Shown: positions 1 through 7,063, numbered from the stretch's first letter. The stretch: 18,581 nt of DNA from Halovenus sp. (GCA_028275145.1 JAQCNG010000278.1:1-18581), one strand, 5' to 3'. The notes: generated by a model from the letters alone, not told the origin. Program-made: numbers and translations.

Positions 1-9
1 GGTGTCGCA

Positions 10-17
10 AGATAGAT
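10..17 (+). promoter_or_regulatory. Possible TATA element of leuS
   Basis: AGATAGAT is centred about 29 nt before ATG 43, the spacing expected for a leaderless haloarchaeal transcript. The window edge hides the upstream BRE region, and the match is weak. Confidence 0.25.
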
Positions 18-42
18 GAACAGCGGCCTACCACTGAGAGAT

Positions 43-2712
43 ATGAGCAACAGCACGCCGGAGACCCGCCGGTTCGACCCCGGCGAGATCGAGCCCCGGT
101 GGCAGGACGCGTGGGACGAGGCCGACGTGTTCCACGTCGACGACGACGCGGAGGACCCGAGCTACGTCCTCGCGATGTTCCCCTACCCGTCGGGCGAGAT
201 GCACATGGGACACGTCCGCAACTACGCCATCACCGACGCCTTTGCGCGGTACAGGCGCATGCAGGGCGACGCGGTGCTCCACCCGATGGGGTGGGACTCG
301 TTCGGACTGCCCGCCGAAAACGCGGCCAACCGGCGCGACATCGACCCGCGCGAGTTCACGATGGACTGTATCGCGAACATGAGATCCCAGATGGAACTGA
401 TGGGGCTGGGTCTCGACTGGGACCGCGAGGTGACGACCTGTGAACCAGAGTACTTCCGGTGGAACCAGTGGTTTTTCAAGCAGTTCTACGAGGAGGACAT
501 CGTCGAGCGCCAGACCGCAGAGCTCAACTGGTGTCCCGACTGCGAGACGGTGCTGGCCGACGAGAACGTCGACCCGCATCCCGACCACGAGGGCACCTGC
601 TGGCGGTGTGACACGCCAATCGAGCACCGCGAGATGGACCAGTGGTTTTTCACCACCACCGACTACGCCGGGGAACTGTACGACACGCTCGACGAGATGG
701 ACGGCTGGCCGGAGAACGTCCGGGAGATGCAGCGCAACTGGATCGGCAAGCAGGAGGGTGCGTCTGTCAGTTTCGAGATGACGACCGGCGACAGTGTGGA
801 CATCTTCACCACCCGACTCGACACAATCTACGGTGCGACGTTTTTCGCGCTCGCGCCGGGTCACGACGTCGCGGGGGAGATTGCCGCCGAGCACAGCGAG
901 GTTGCCGAGTACATCGACCGTGCCGAGAGCAGCGACGACCTCCCGGAGACGTCGGGGGTGTTCACCGGCGAGTACGCCGAAAATCCCGCCACGGGCGAGC
1001 AGATACCCGTCTACGTGGCTGACTACGTGCTCGAAGATATCGGAACCGGAGCGCTGTACGCCGTCCCCGCGCACGACGAGCGTGACCACGCGTTCGCGCA
1101 GGCCCACGACATCGAGATTCGCCAGGTCGTCGAGCCCACAGCAGCGGCCGAGCACGACCCCGAGGATATCGATACCGAGGCGGCGGCCTACACAGACGAC
1201 GGTGTGCTCGTCGACAGCGGCGAGTACGACGGCCTCGCGAGCGCGACGGCCCGCGAGCGCTTCGTCGAGGCGTTCGACGGCGAGTTCCGGACCGCACACA
1301 GTCTGCGAGACTGGTGTATCTCCCGGCAGCGCTACTGGGGCACACCGATTCCGTTCGTCGAGTGTCCGGACTGCGGGTACGTGCCCGTTCCCGAGGCGGA
1401 CCTCCCGGTCGAACTGCCCGAGTTCGTCCAGACGACCGGCAACCCGCTCGACGCCGCCGAGGAGTGGAAACACGTGGCGTGTCCGGACTGTGGCGGCGAC
1501 GCCGTTCGCGAGACCGACACGATGGACACGTTCGTCGACTCCTCGTGGTACTTCCTGCGGTACGTCTCGCCCGGACTGGCGGACGCGCCGTTCGACAGCG
1601 AGCGCGCGAGCGAGTGGCTCCCGGTCGACCAGTACGTCGGCGGCATCGAACACGCGACGATGCATCTCATCTACTCGCGGTTCTTCACGAAGGTGCTCGA
1701 CGACATGGACCTGCTCACCGGCGTGCGCGAACCGTTCGAGAACCTGCTCACACAGGGGATGGTCCGAAAGAACGGCGAGGCGATGAGTTCCTCGACGGGG
1801 AACGTTGTCTCGCCGCGTCCGTTTGTCGACTCCTACGGGGCCGACACCGGCCGACTGTTCATGCTGGACGCCGCCCAACCCGAGAAGGACTTCGACTGGA
1901 CCGACGAGGGTGCACAGTCGGCCCACGACTTCCTCCAGAACGTCTACGGACTGGCTGTGGCCTACGCCGAGGGCGAGGTCAACACCGGTGACGGCGGCGC
2001 AATCGACGAGTACGTGGCCCGCGAGATAGACGGCGCTGCCGCGACTGCCACCGAGGAGTTCGAGCAGTTCCGGTTCAACCACGCACTCCAGGAGGTCCGG
2101 GACCTCGTCTCCCTGTTGCGCCGGTACGCCGACCACACGGAGCCCCGGGCCGAGACGTTCGAGCGCGGCCTCGAGACGGTCACCAAACTGCTCGCGCCGG
2201 TCGCCCCCCACACCGCCGAGGAGGTCTGGCACGAACTCGGAAACAGCAGTCTGGTCGCCACCGCCGAGTGGCCACCGACCGACACGCCGGCGGGGTACGA
2301 CACCGCCCGACTGCTGGTCGAGAACACCCGCGAGGACGTCCGGGATATCGTCGACGTTGCCGGCATCGAGGAGCCCCGGACAATCGAGATTGCCGTCGCG
2401 CCGGACTGGAAACACTACGCCCGACAGCGCGCCCGCGAGCTCGACGGGAACGTGGTCGGACAGCTGATGGGTGACGAGCGCCTGCAGGCCCACGGCGAGG
2501 CCGCCGCAGACTACGCAAAGAGCCTCGCCGGCGCGGGACACCTCGACGAGCAACTCCCGCCCGAGCGCGAGCGCGAGGCGCTCGCCCGTGCGTCGTGGCT
2601 GCTCGAACGGGAGTTCGACGCCGAGACGACCGTCTACGGGCCGGACGAGGCCCCGGAGAATCTCGTGAGCGAGGCCACCCCCGGACGTCCGGGCATCCGC
2701 ATCGAGGAGTGA
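43..2712 (+). CDS. leuS: Leucyl-tRNA synthetase (LeuRS)
   Basis: Class I aminoacyl-tRNA synthetase that charges tRNA-Leu in the cytoplasm; 889 aa from the chosen start, normal for LeuRS. The HIGH motif appears as HMGH (residues 54-57), after a PYPSG segment. A zinc knuckle has CxxC pairs at C164/C167 and C186/C189, and a second CPDC pair of clusters lies further on. The CP1 editing domain shows TTRLDT (about 256-261) and the GTGALYAVPAHDERD stretch (about 334-348), which carries the conserved editing Asp. The KMSKS loop reads AMSSS (580-584), so both lysines are replaced. An in-frame ATG at 16 would add nine residues. I prefer ATG 43 because MSNSTPE leads directly into the conserved EIEPRWQDAW, and a weak TATA-like AGATAGAT lies about 28 nt before it. 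From family knowledge, haloarchaeal LeuRS has a bacterial-type core with an archaeal-type tRNA-binding C-terminus. Confidence 0.95.
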   Translation: MSNSTPETRRFDPGEIEPRWQDAWDEADVFHVDDDAEDPSYVLAMFPYPSGEMHMGHVRNYAITDAFARYRRMQGDAVLHPMGWDSFGLPAENAANRRDIDPREFTMDCIANMRSQMELMGLGLDWDREVTTCEPEYFRWNQWFFKQFYEEDIVERQTAELNWCPDCETVLADENVDPHPDHEGTCWRCDTPIEHREMDQWFFTTTDYAGELYDTLDEMDGWPENVREMQRNWIGKQEGASVSFEMTTGDSVDIFTTRLDTIYGATFFALAPGHDVAGEIAAEHSEVAEYIDRAESSDDLPETSGVFTGEYAENPATGEQIPVYVADYVLEDIGTGALYAVPAHDERDHAFAQAHDIEIRQVVEPTAAAEHDPEDIDTEAAAYTDDGVLVDSGEYDGLASATARERFVEAFDGEFRTAHSLRDWCISRQRYWGTPIPFVECPDCGYVPVPEADLPVELPEFVQTTGNPLDAAEEWKHVACPDCGGDAVRETDTMDTFVDSSWYFLRYVSPGLADAPFDSERASEWLPVDQYVGGIEHATMHLIYSRFFTKVLDDMDLLTGVREPFENLLTQGMVRKNGEAMSSSTGNVVSPRPFVDSYGADTGRLFMLDAAQPEKDFDWTDEGAQSAHDFLQNVYGLAVAYAEGEVNTGDGGAIDEYVAREIDGAAATATEEFEQFRFNHALQEVRDLVSLLRRYADHTEPRAETFERGLETVTKLLAPVAPHTAEEVWHELGNSSLVATAEWPPTDTPAGYDTARLLVENTREDVRDIVDVAGIEEPRTIEIAVAPDWKHYARQRARELDGNVVGQLMGDERLQAHGEAAADYAKSLAGAGHLDEQLPPEREREALARASWLLEREFDAETTVYGPDEAPENLVSEATPGRPGIRIEE

Positions 2713-2805
2713 CCCCGGCGAGGGGCGCGACCCACGGCCAGAGCCGGCGGGCAGTCGACGCCGGGGCCGACCCGTGGCCCGGTCGCTGTCGGTGTCGTCC
2801 CCGCC

Positions 2806-2812
2806 ATTTTTG
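2806..2812 (+). promoter_or_regulatory. Orphan TATA-like element
   Basis: ATTTTTG, followed by TCCGA, closely resembles the element at 3049-3055. It has no proper reading frame behind it, because ATG 2836 is followed by CCC and TGA. It might start a short untranslated RNA or a leadered transcript of the next gene. Confidence 0.3.
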
Positions 2813-3048
2813 TCCGATGAGGGGACCAACCCCACCATGCCCTGAGCTCAACCGCGACGCGGCCCGCGGACGCGTGGCACACCGCGTCGTGTCTCTCCTG
2901 TGTCACCTGCTCGCTATCTATCGCCTCTCCGTCCCGCAATGGCTCCCGACGGCCAGACCGACCGGGGAGTCCCGGTTCGCGTCGTCCGTGCCGCGACGCC
3001 GCGGGGAGTCCGGGACTGTCGCGGGTGCGCTCTGCCCGACGAGCACGG

Positions 3049-3055
3049 ATTTTTG
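3049..3055 (+). promoter_or_regulatory. TATA element of the lipoyl-transfer gene
   Basis: ATTTTTG is centred 28 nt before ATG 3080 in otherwise GC-rich DNA. This spacing fits a leaderless mRNA and supports the choice of that start. Confidence 0.5.
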
Positions 3056-3079
3056 TCGACCCGGCTTCTACCCGTGGTC

Positions 3080-3757
3080 ATGCGCGTGCTTCGCGGCCGT
3101 GCGGCGGACCCGGATGCCGACCGTGCGGCCACCAGACGACTCCTGGAGCGCACCGCACAGACGGGAACGCCGGGACTGCGTGTCTGGCGGCCCCACCGGA
3201 GTGTCGCGTTCGGGCGGCGCGACGCCAACCGCGAGGGGTACGACCGGGCGGTTCGGGCCGCCCAGTCCCGCGGGTACGCCACAGTCGAGCGGTCGGTCGG
3301 CGGCCGCGCGGTGGCGTTCACCGGGTCGACGGTGGCGTTTGTGCGTGCCGAACCGGTCGCGGCGGCCCGCACCGGCATCCAGGCCCGCTACGACCGTGCC
3401 AGCGCCGAGGTCCGCGAGACGCTCGCGTCGCTGGGCGTCACGGTCGAACCGGGTGAACCTGACGGTGCGTTCTGCCCCGGCACCCACTCGCTGTCCGCCC
3501 GGGGCAAGGTCGTTGGCCTCGCTCAGCGTGTCCGCTCGGAGGTGGCGCTCGTCTCCGGAATCGTCGTTGTCTGCGACCACAGGCAACTCGGGGACGTGCT
3601 GGGGCCGGTCTACGGCGCACTCGATATCCCGTTCGACCGTGATGCGGTCGGGAGCGTCGCCCGTGCCGGCGGCCCAACCGACCCCGACGAGGTGGTGACG
3701 GCGTTCCGGACGACGCTGGCCGAGAACCCGACCGTCGAACACGTCCGGGAGACTTAG
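3080..3757 (+). CDS. Lipoate/octanoate-protein transferase family (BPL/LplA/LipB fold)
   Basis: 225-aa protein of the biotin/lipoate A/B protein ligase family, which attaches or transfers lipoyl or octanoyl groups to lysines of lipoyl domains (GcvH, 2-oxoacid dehydrogenase E2). Residues 69-78 (VERSVGGRAV) match the RRxSGGGAV-type substrate motif. Lys143 in GKVVGLAQR is the conserved family lysine. Cys132 in an FCPG motif, 11 residues before that lysine, resembles the arrangement I recall for LipL/LipM-type octanoyltransferases, which use a catalytic Cys and no ATP. Many databases would call this protein LplA. The start ATG 3080 is chosen over longer in-frame options (from 2900) because the extension is unlike the family and a TATA element sits 28 nt upstream. 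The gene ends 24 nt before dihydroorotase. The family is secure; the exact reaction is not. Confidence 0.85.
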   Translation: MRVLRGRAADPDADRAATRRLLERTAQTGTPGLRVWRPHRSVAFGRRDANREGYDRAVRAAQSRGYATVERSVGGRAVAFTGSTVAFVRAEPVAAARTGIQARYDRASAEVRETLASLGVTVEPGEPDGAFCPGTHSLSARGKVVGLAQRVRSEVALVSGIVVVCDHRQLGDVLGPVYGALDIPFDRDAVGSVARAGGPTDPDEVVTAFRTTLAENPTVEHVRET

Positions 3758-3758
3758 G
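3752..3758 (+). promoter_or_regulatory. Possible TATA element of pyrC
   Basis: ACTTAGG lies about 27 nt before ATG 3782 and overlaps the stop codon of the preceding gene. It is a weak match, but the spacing is right for a leaderless start. Confidence 0.35.
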
Positions 3759-3781
3759 ACCCTCGGGTGTGGAGAGACGGT

Positions 3782-5071
3782 ATGCTCATCCGGAACGCGA
3801 CACTCGCCGACGGCCGACACCGCGATGTCCGCGTGGCGGGGGAGGACATCGAGACGGTCGGCCACGGCGTCGAGCGTTGTGACGGCGAGCGTGTCGTCGA
3901 CGCGACGGGGAAGCGTCTCCTCCCGGGGATGGTCGACGTCCACGTCCACCTCAGAGAACCCGGGTTCGAGCACAAGGAGACCTGGGAGACGGGGACACGG
4001 AGCGCCGCAGTCGGCGGGGTCACCACAGTCGTCGACCAGCCGAACACCCGGCCGCCGACCGTCGAGGGGCCGGCGTTCGACCGCAAGCGCTCACACGCCG
4101 ACGACGCACTGGTGGATTTCGGCATCAACGGGGGCGTCACTGAACACTGGGACCCGGACTCGCTGTTCGACCGGCCGCTGTTCGCGCTCGGCGAGGTGTT
4201 TCTCGCCGACTCGACAGGCGAGATGGGCATCGACGAGTCACTGTTCGTGGACGCACTCGAGCGGGCCCGCCAGGAGGGGGTTCCGGTGACCGTCCACGCC
4301 GAGGACGAGTCGGTGTTCGACCACAGCGCCCGCGAGCGGACCGACGCCGACGCGTGGAGCGCCTACCGGCGGGCCGACGCCGAGATCAGGGCGACCCGGC
4401 GTGCCTGCGCGCTCGCCGCCGACCGCGACACGCGGGTTCACATTGCACACGCCAGCACACCAGAGAGCATCGACGCCGCGGCGCGGACGGCGTCGACCTG
4501 CGAGGTGACGCCACACCACATGCTGCTCTCCCGGCGGCACCTCGACGAACTGGGCACACACGGCCGGATGAACCCACCGCTGCGCCGGGAGCGTCACCGC
4601 CGCAAGGTGTTCGAGCGTGTCGTCGACGGAACTGTCGACGTGGTTGCGACCGACCACGCGCCACACACCCGCCAGGAGAAGGATGCGGGCATCTGGGACG
4701 CGCCAAGCGGTGTGCCGGGCGTCGAGACGGCGCTGCCGCTGTTGCTCGCACAGGCCCGGCAGGGCACCCTCGGGTTCGACCGCGTCCGGGACCTCACCGC
4801 GCGCAACCCGGCCGCCATCTTCGGACTCCCCCGCAAGGGCGGCATCGAGGAGGGCAACCACGCGGACCTGGTGCTCGTCGACACAGACGATGTCGAGCAC
4901 ATCCGGGCGACCGACCTGCACACGAACGTCGGGTGGACCCCATTCGAGGGCCACGAGGCAGTTTTCCCCGAGTGGACGATGTGCCGCGGACAGGTTGTCT
5001 ACCGCCGGGGGCGTGACAGCTTCGAACCCCACCAGGGGGAGAACGTCAGGAGAGAGAACAGCGACCGCTGA
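3782..5071 (+). CDS. pyrC: Dihydroorotase
   Basis: Zinc amidohydrolase that cyclises carbamoyl-aspartate to dihydroorotate in de novo pyrimidine synthesis; cytosolic. The 429-aa length is normal for the class I (PyrC/AllB-like) enzymes. Metal ligands are visible as H54 and H56 in DVHVHLREPG. Further family motifs are VHAED (171-175), IAHAS (221-225), EVTPHH (241-246) and ATDHAPH (289-295), where Asp291 is the expected catalytic and metal ligand. The NTRPP segment (88-92) belongs to the substrate loop. Allantoinase and hydantoinase are relatives, but the DVHVHLREPG and TDHAPH context favours dihydroorotase. A GTG at 3767 would add five residues; ATG 3782 fits the family (MLIRNATLADG). The gene converges with the Rpp30 gene, and only 9 bp separate the two stop codons. 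Confidence 0.93.
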   Translation: MLIRNATLADGRHRDVRVAGEDIETVGHGVERCDGERVVDATGKRLLPGMVDVHVHLREPGFEHKETWETGTRSAAVGGVTTVVDQPNTRPPTVEGPAFDRKRSHADDALVDFGINGGVTEHWDPDSLFDRPLFALGEVFLADSTGEMGIDESLFVDALERARQEGVPVTVHAEDESVFDHSARERTDADAWSAYRRADAEIRATRRACALAADRDTRVHIAHASTPESIDAAARTASTCEVTPHHMLLSRRHLDELGTHGRMNPPLRRERHRRKVFERVVDGTVDVVATDHAPHTRQEKDAGIWDAPSGVPGVETALPLLLAQARQGTLGFDRVRDLTARNPAAIFGLPRKGGIEEGNHADLVLVDTDDVEHIRATDLHTNVGWTPFEGHEAVFPEWTMCRGQVVYRRGRDSFEPHQGENVRRENSDR

Positions 5072-5080
5072 ACCGGTTTA

Positions 5081-5785
5081 TCAGCTCCCGCCGTCGTCGG
5101 TCACCCGCCACACGCCGGGTTCGACGAACGCGTCGGACGTACGGTGACGGTTGCGCTCGGCGAGTCGGCCCCACTCCGCCAGTCCCGTCTCGACTGCCTC
5201 GCCCGGGATGCCGACGACATCACCGACGGCCTGTAACTCGCGGGGTGTGCGCAGGTGCAGATGCGAGCGCGGGTCGGCGCTGACCACGAACGGCGTGTCG
5301 TACTGGTCGACGAGTTCCCACAGTTTCTGGAGGTCGCTCAGCGCCTGCACGCGCTGGCCCCCCTCCGCGCGGAGCACGTGCCGGAGGTTGAACTCGACGC
5401 GGACACCGTTCTCGCGTGCTGTGCGCGCGAGGACGTGGTTGAAATCGCCATCACCGGCCATCGGGTGTGCCAGCACGTCGACGGCGGCCTGCTCGACTGC
5501 GAACCGGTTGAGTTGGCGGTCGCCGCCGTGGACGAGCACGAGCGTCTGGCTGTCGCGGTGTGACCCCACGAACCCACTGGCCCGCGAGGGGTCCGCCGCG
5601 CGCACCTCCACCCCCGGGACAACGTCGATATCGTACTGCTCGCCGACCGTCTCGGGGTCGAAGGAGGCGGGTTCGTCGCCGTGGTTTCTGACGACGATGC
5701 CGTCGAAACCGAACTCGTCGGCGGTCAGCGCCAGTCGCGCGACGGTCGAGTCGCCGTCGGGTCTGGCGTGGACCGCCTCGTACAT
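5081..5785 (-). CDS. rnp3: Ribonuclease P protein component 3 (Rpp30)
   Basis: 234-aa TIM-barrel (PHP-like) protein of the archaeal/eukaryotic Rpp30 family. It is a subunit of RNase P, which removes 5' leaders of pre-tRNAs, and pairs with Pop5. Recognisable pieces are MYEAVHARPDG at the start, VRNHG (32-36), GVEVRA (58-63), VHGGD (85-89), VLAHP (104-108), EFNLR (131-135) and VSADPRSH (168-175). ATG 5785 overlaps the upstream TGA by one base (TGATG). A GTG one codon earlier would give a 4-nt overlap, but the family starts at MYEAV. It is the last gene of a three-gene operon. In other haloarchaea this gene is commonly followed by rnp2 (Pop5) and the proteasome alpha gene; here the next gene is the convergent pyrC. 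Confidence 0.93.
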   Translation of the reverse strand: MYEAVHARPDGDSTVARLALTADEFGFDGIVVRNHGDEPASFDPETVGEQYDIDVVPGVEVRAADPSRASGFVGSHRDSQTLVLVHGGDRQLNRFAVEQAAVDVLAHPMAGDGDFNHVLARTARENGVRVEFNLRHVLRAEGGQRVQALSDLQKLWELVDQYDTPFVVSADPRSHLHLRTPRELQAVGDVVGIPGEAVETGLAEWGRLAERNRHRTSDAFVEPGVWRVTDDGGS

Positions 5786-6213
5786 CACAGTACCCCGGTC
5801 GACTCGAGCGCATCGATGGCGGACTCGCGTTTCGCGGGGTAGGCCTCGACTTTCGCACGCAGGCTGATGCCCTCACCCAGACGGACCTCGCCGCCGGCGG
5901 CGGCCTGCTTGTCCAGCGAGACAAAGAAACTGCAGTCCTCGTCGACCCGCTCGTCGAGTTCCGCCCCGAGTCTGTCGCGCTCGTCGTCCGGGAGCGCCCC
6001 GAGTCCGTCCAGCACGGCCTGCATCCCGGCCTCGCTCTCCACCCTGGCCGACAGCACCAAGATTGGGTCACCGTAGTGACCCTCTGACTCCGCCCGGTCG
6101 AGTTCGTACTCCGCCGGCAGCAACTGGCCGAGCGCGTCCTCGACGCGCTGTTCGTCCTCTGTCACGTAACAGAACGCGCGCACGTCGACGTAGTGAAGCG
6201 GGACCGACGACAT
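5785..6213 (-). CDS. COG1325-type RNA-binding protein (predicted exosome-associated)
   Basis: 142-aa protein of the archaeal RNA_binding (PF01877, formerly DUF54; COG1325) family, predicted to bind RNA and proposed from gene context to be linked to the exosome or RNase P. Visible family features are the VDVRAFCYVTED start region (9-20), GHYGDPI (45-51) and the LDKQAA segment in the second half, followed by GEVRLGEGISLRAKVEAYP. Its end overlaps the start of Rpp30 by one base, a close coupling typical of archaeal operons and supportive of a shared role in RNA processing. It starts 6 nt after the 76-aa gene. No enzymatic activity should be assumed. Confidence 0.88.
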   Translation of the reverse strand: MSSVPLHYVDVRAFCYVTEDEQRVEDALGQLLPAEYELDRAESEGHYGDPILVLSARVESEAGMQAVLDGLGALPDDERDRLGAELDERVDEDCSFFVSLDKQAAAGGEVRLGEGISLRAKVEAYPAKRESAIDALESTGVL

Positions 6214-6219
6214 CGGGAA

Positions 6220-6450
6220 CTACCCGTCGCCGACCTCGGCCTGTTCCTCTGTCCCGTCTGTCTCCTCGGTGTCCTCGGCGGCCACCAGCGAGTCAGCGGG
6301 CAGACCTGCCTCCTGTCCCTCGTCGAACTGGACCGTGTACGTCTCGTCCCCGAACATCGTCTCGGAGACCTGTGTGACATCGCCTACCTCACCGTCGTGG
6401 TCGCTGTGCTTGTCCTGCAGACGGACACTGTCGCCTTTCTCGAAGCTCAT
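6220..6450 (-). CDS. Small acidic haloarchaeal protein with SH3/KOW-like core
   Basis: 76-aa protein with no named function. The N-terminal part (FEKGDSVRLQDKHSDHDGEV, then VTQVSETMFGDETYTVQFDEG) reads as a small beta-barrel of SH3/KOW type, with the usual G-V-V pattern of strands. The C-terminal 20 residues are almost only Asp, Glu, Thr and Gly. I recognise it as a conserved haloarchaeal hypothetical but cannot give a reliable family number. It is the first gene of the operon with the COG1325 protein and Rpp30. ATG 6450 has a TATA element (TTTTTATCT on the minus strand, 6471-6479) about 25 nt before it, so the transcript is probably leaderless. Confidence 0.8.
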   Translation of the reverse strand: MSFEKGDSVRLQDKHSDHDGEVGDVTQVSETMFGDETYTVQFDEGQEAGLPADSLVAAEDTEETDGTEEQAEVGDG

Positions 6451-6470
6451 ACACCAGATTCAGCACTCCG

Positions 6471-6479
6471 AGATAAAAA
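6471..6479 (-). promoter_or_regulatory. TATA element of the RNA-processing operon
   Basis: On the minus strand it reads TTTTTATCT, centred about 25 nt before ATG 6450. It is one of the clearest AT-rich elements in the window and probably drives the three genes of the Rpp30 operon. Confidence 0.6.
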
Positions 6480-6540
6480 GCAAGTGGAATTCCACGGAGG
6501 AGGCTGACTGTGTTGCCCGCTTCGAGACCGACCGCGGTTG

Positions 6541-6682
6541 TGGCGGCGGGACCGACGCATCTGCCACCGCGTGTCCGCTGTGGCGGTGGAACCGACGCGT
6601 CTGCCACCGCGTGTCCGCTGTGGCGGCGGGACCGACGCGTCTGCCACCGCGTGTCCGCTGTGGCGGTGGAACCGACGCGTCT
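6541..6682. repeat. 40-bp tandem repeat with nested inverted repeats, about 3.5 units
   Basis: Units start at 6541, 6581, 6621 and 6661; the fourth is cut after 22 bases. Units 1 and 3 carry TGGCGGCGGG, and units 2 and 4 carry TGGCGGTGGA, so the array reads as a duplicated 80-bp dimer. Unit 2 contains GCGGTGG (6583-6589) and its complement CCACCGC (6604-6610) enclosing the palindrome GACGCGTC (6594-6601). In units 1 and 3 the outer arm has a C:A mismatch on the + strand, which becomes a G:U pair in a minus-strand RNA. The period is not a multiple of three, so the array does not encode a peptide repeat. No unique spacers are present. Confidence 0.9.
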
Positions 6683-6747
6683 CCCTGTCAATCACTGCAA
6701 GCGAGAACATCACGATAATCTATCAAAAACCGAGAACCGAGACCAAG

Positions 6748-6756
6748 TGCTTTTGA
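6748..6756 (+). promoter_or_regulatory. Possible promoter element for a leadered idsA transcript
   Basis: GCTTTTGAC lies in the AT-rich patch just downstream of the repeat. If used, transcription would start near 6780 and give a leader of roughly 285 nt before idsA. The assignment rests only on base composition. Confidence 0.25.
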
Positions 6757-6770
6757 CCCTGGCTGACCCA

Positions 6771-6781
6771 TTACCGGGTAA
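6771..6781. repeat. Short perfect inverted repeat
   Basis: TTACC-G-GGTAA lies just downstream of the possible promoter element for idsA, near where transcription would start. It could be an operator half-site pair, though a palindrome this short can arise by chance. Confidence 0.25.
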
Positions 6782-7049
6782 CCGAGCAACACGTCCCCCA
6801 GGAGACAGCTGTCGGCGAGGGCCACGCCGAACCGGTCGTTTGTATCGACCCCGAACGGACCTCCCGGCACCGGTTTCGCTGGGCGGTCATCTCGGCCTGT
6901 TTAGCCATGATAACGGATCAACGACCCGGCAGAGGCGAACCGTCAGCGCTACCCGGTGCCAGCGGGGACGCCGTACAGCGGGACAGCGGGGGACTGTCCC
7001 GGCGAGACGCTGGCCAGGGTCGGGGGACGGACGACACGTGCCACCGGAG

Positions 7050-7055
7050 AGGTGA
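7050..7055 (+). promoter_or_regulatory. Shine-Dalgarno-like site of idsA
   Basis: AGGTGA, within GGAGAGGTGAG, matches the complement of the 16S rRNA 3' end and lies 8 nt before ATG 7064. No TATA-like element is found 25-30 nt upstream. idsA therefore looks leadered, unlike most first genes in the window, and this site decides the start. Confidence 0.6.
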
Positions 7056-7063
7056 GGCGCGGT

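Larger units (their letters stand above)
2713..3079. other. Gene-free stretch between leuS and the lipoyl-transfer gene
   Basis: This 367-bp interval holds no convincing gene. Open frames here are arginine- and proline-rich shadows without acidic bias. It contains two T-rich TATA-like elements (2806-2812 and 3049-3055) that share ATTTTTGTC. The second sits at the right distance for the downstream gene. The first sits 28-30 nt before an ATG at 2836 that is followed by a stop after one more codon. A small GGGG/CCCC inverted repeat lies around 2820-2834. Confidence 0.5.
6451..7063. other. Long divergent intergenic region upstream of idsA
   Basis: 613 bp lie between the divergent Rpp30 operon and idsA. 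It holds the operon promoter (6471-6479), the 40-bp tandem repeat (6541-6682), and an AT-rich patch (about 6695-6760) with possible TATA elements at 6713-6720 and 6748-6756. It also holds a short palindrome TTACCGGGTAA (6771-6781) and a GC-rich leader ending in a Shine-Dalgarno-like site. A 54-codon open frame (6907-7071) is not acidic and was not accepted as a gene. Confidence 0.6.

Noticed and set aside
16..42. Nine-residue extension of LeuRS from ATG 16
   Set aside because: Possible, but the weak TATA-like sequence overlaps it and ATG 43 fits the family start better. The window edge prevents a firm decision.
28..2838. A 936-codon open frame antisense to leuS
   Set aside because: Stop-poor antisense frames are expected in GC-rich DNA. 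The protein has no recognisable motif, while leuS on the other strand is certain.
2900..3079. Longer form of the lipoate-family protein starting at 2900 or 2941
   Set aside because: The extension matches nothing in the family, and the TATA element at 3049-3055 would lie inside the coding region.
6541..6682. CRISPR array
   Set aside because: The 40-bp units are contiguous without unique spacers, and no cas genes are nearby.
6389..6713. Repeat-peptide genes across the 40-bp array
   Set aside because: The period is not a multiple of three, so frames rotate from unit to unit. The frames are open only because the repeat lacks stops.
6956..7063. N-terminal extension of idsA from an upstream in-frame start
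   Set aside because: The 36 extra residues are basic and unlike the family, and the Shine-Dalgarno-like site directly precedes ATG 7064.
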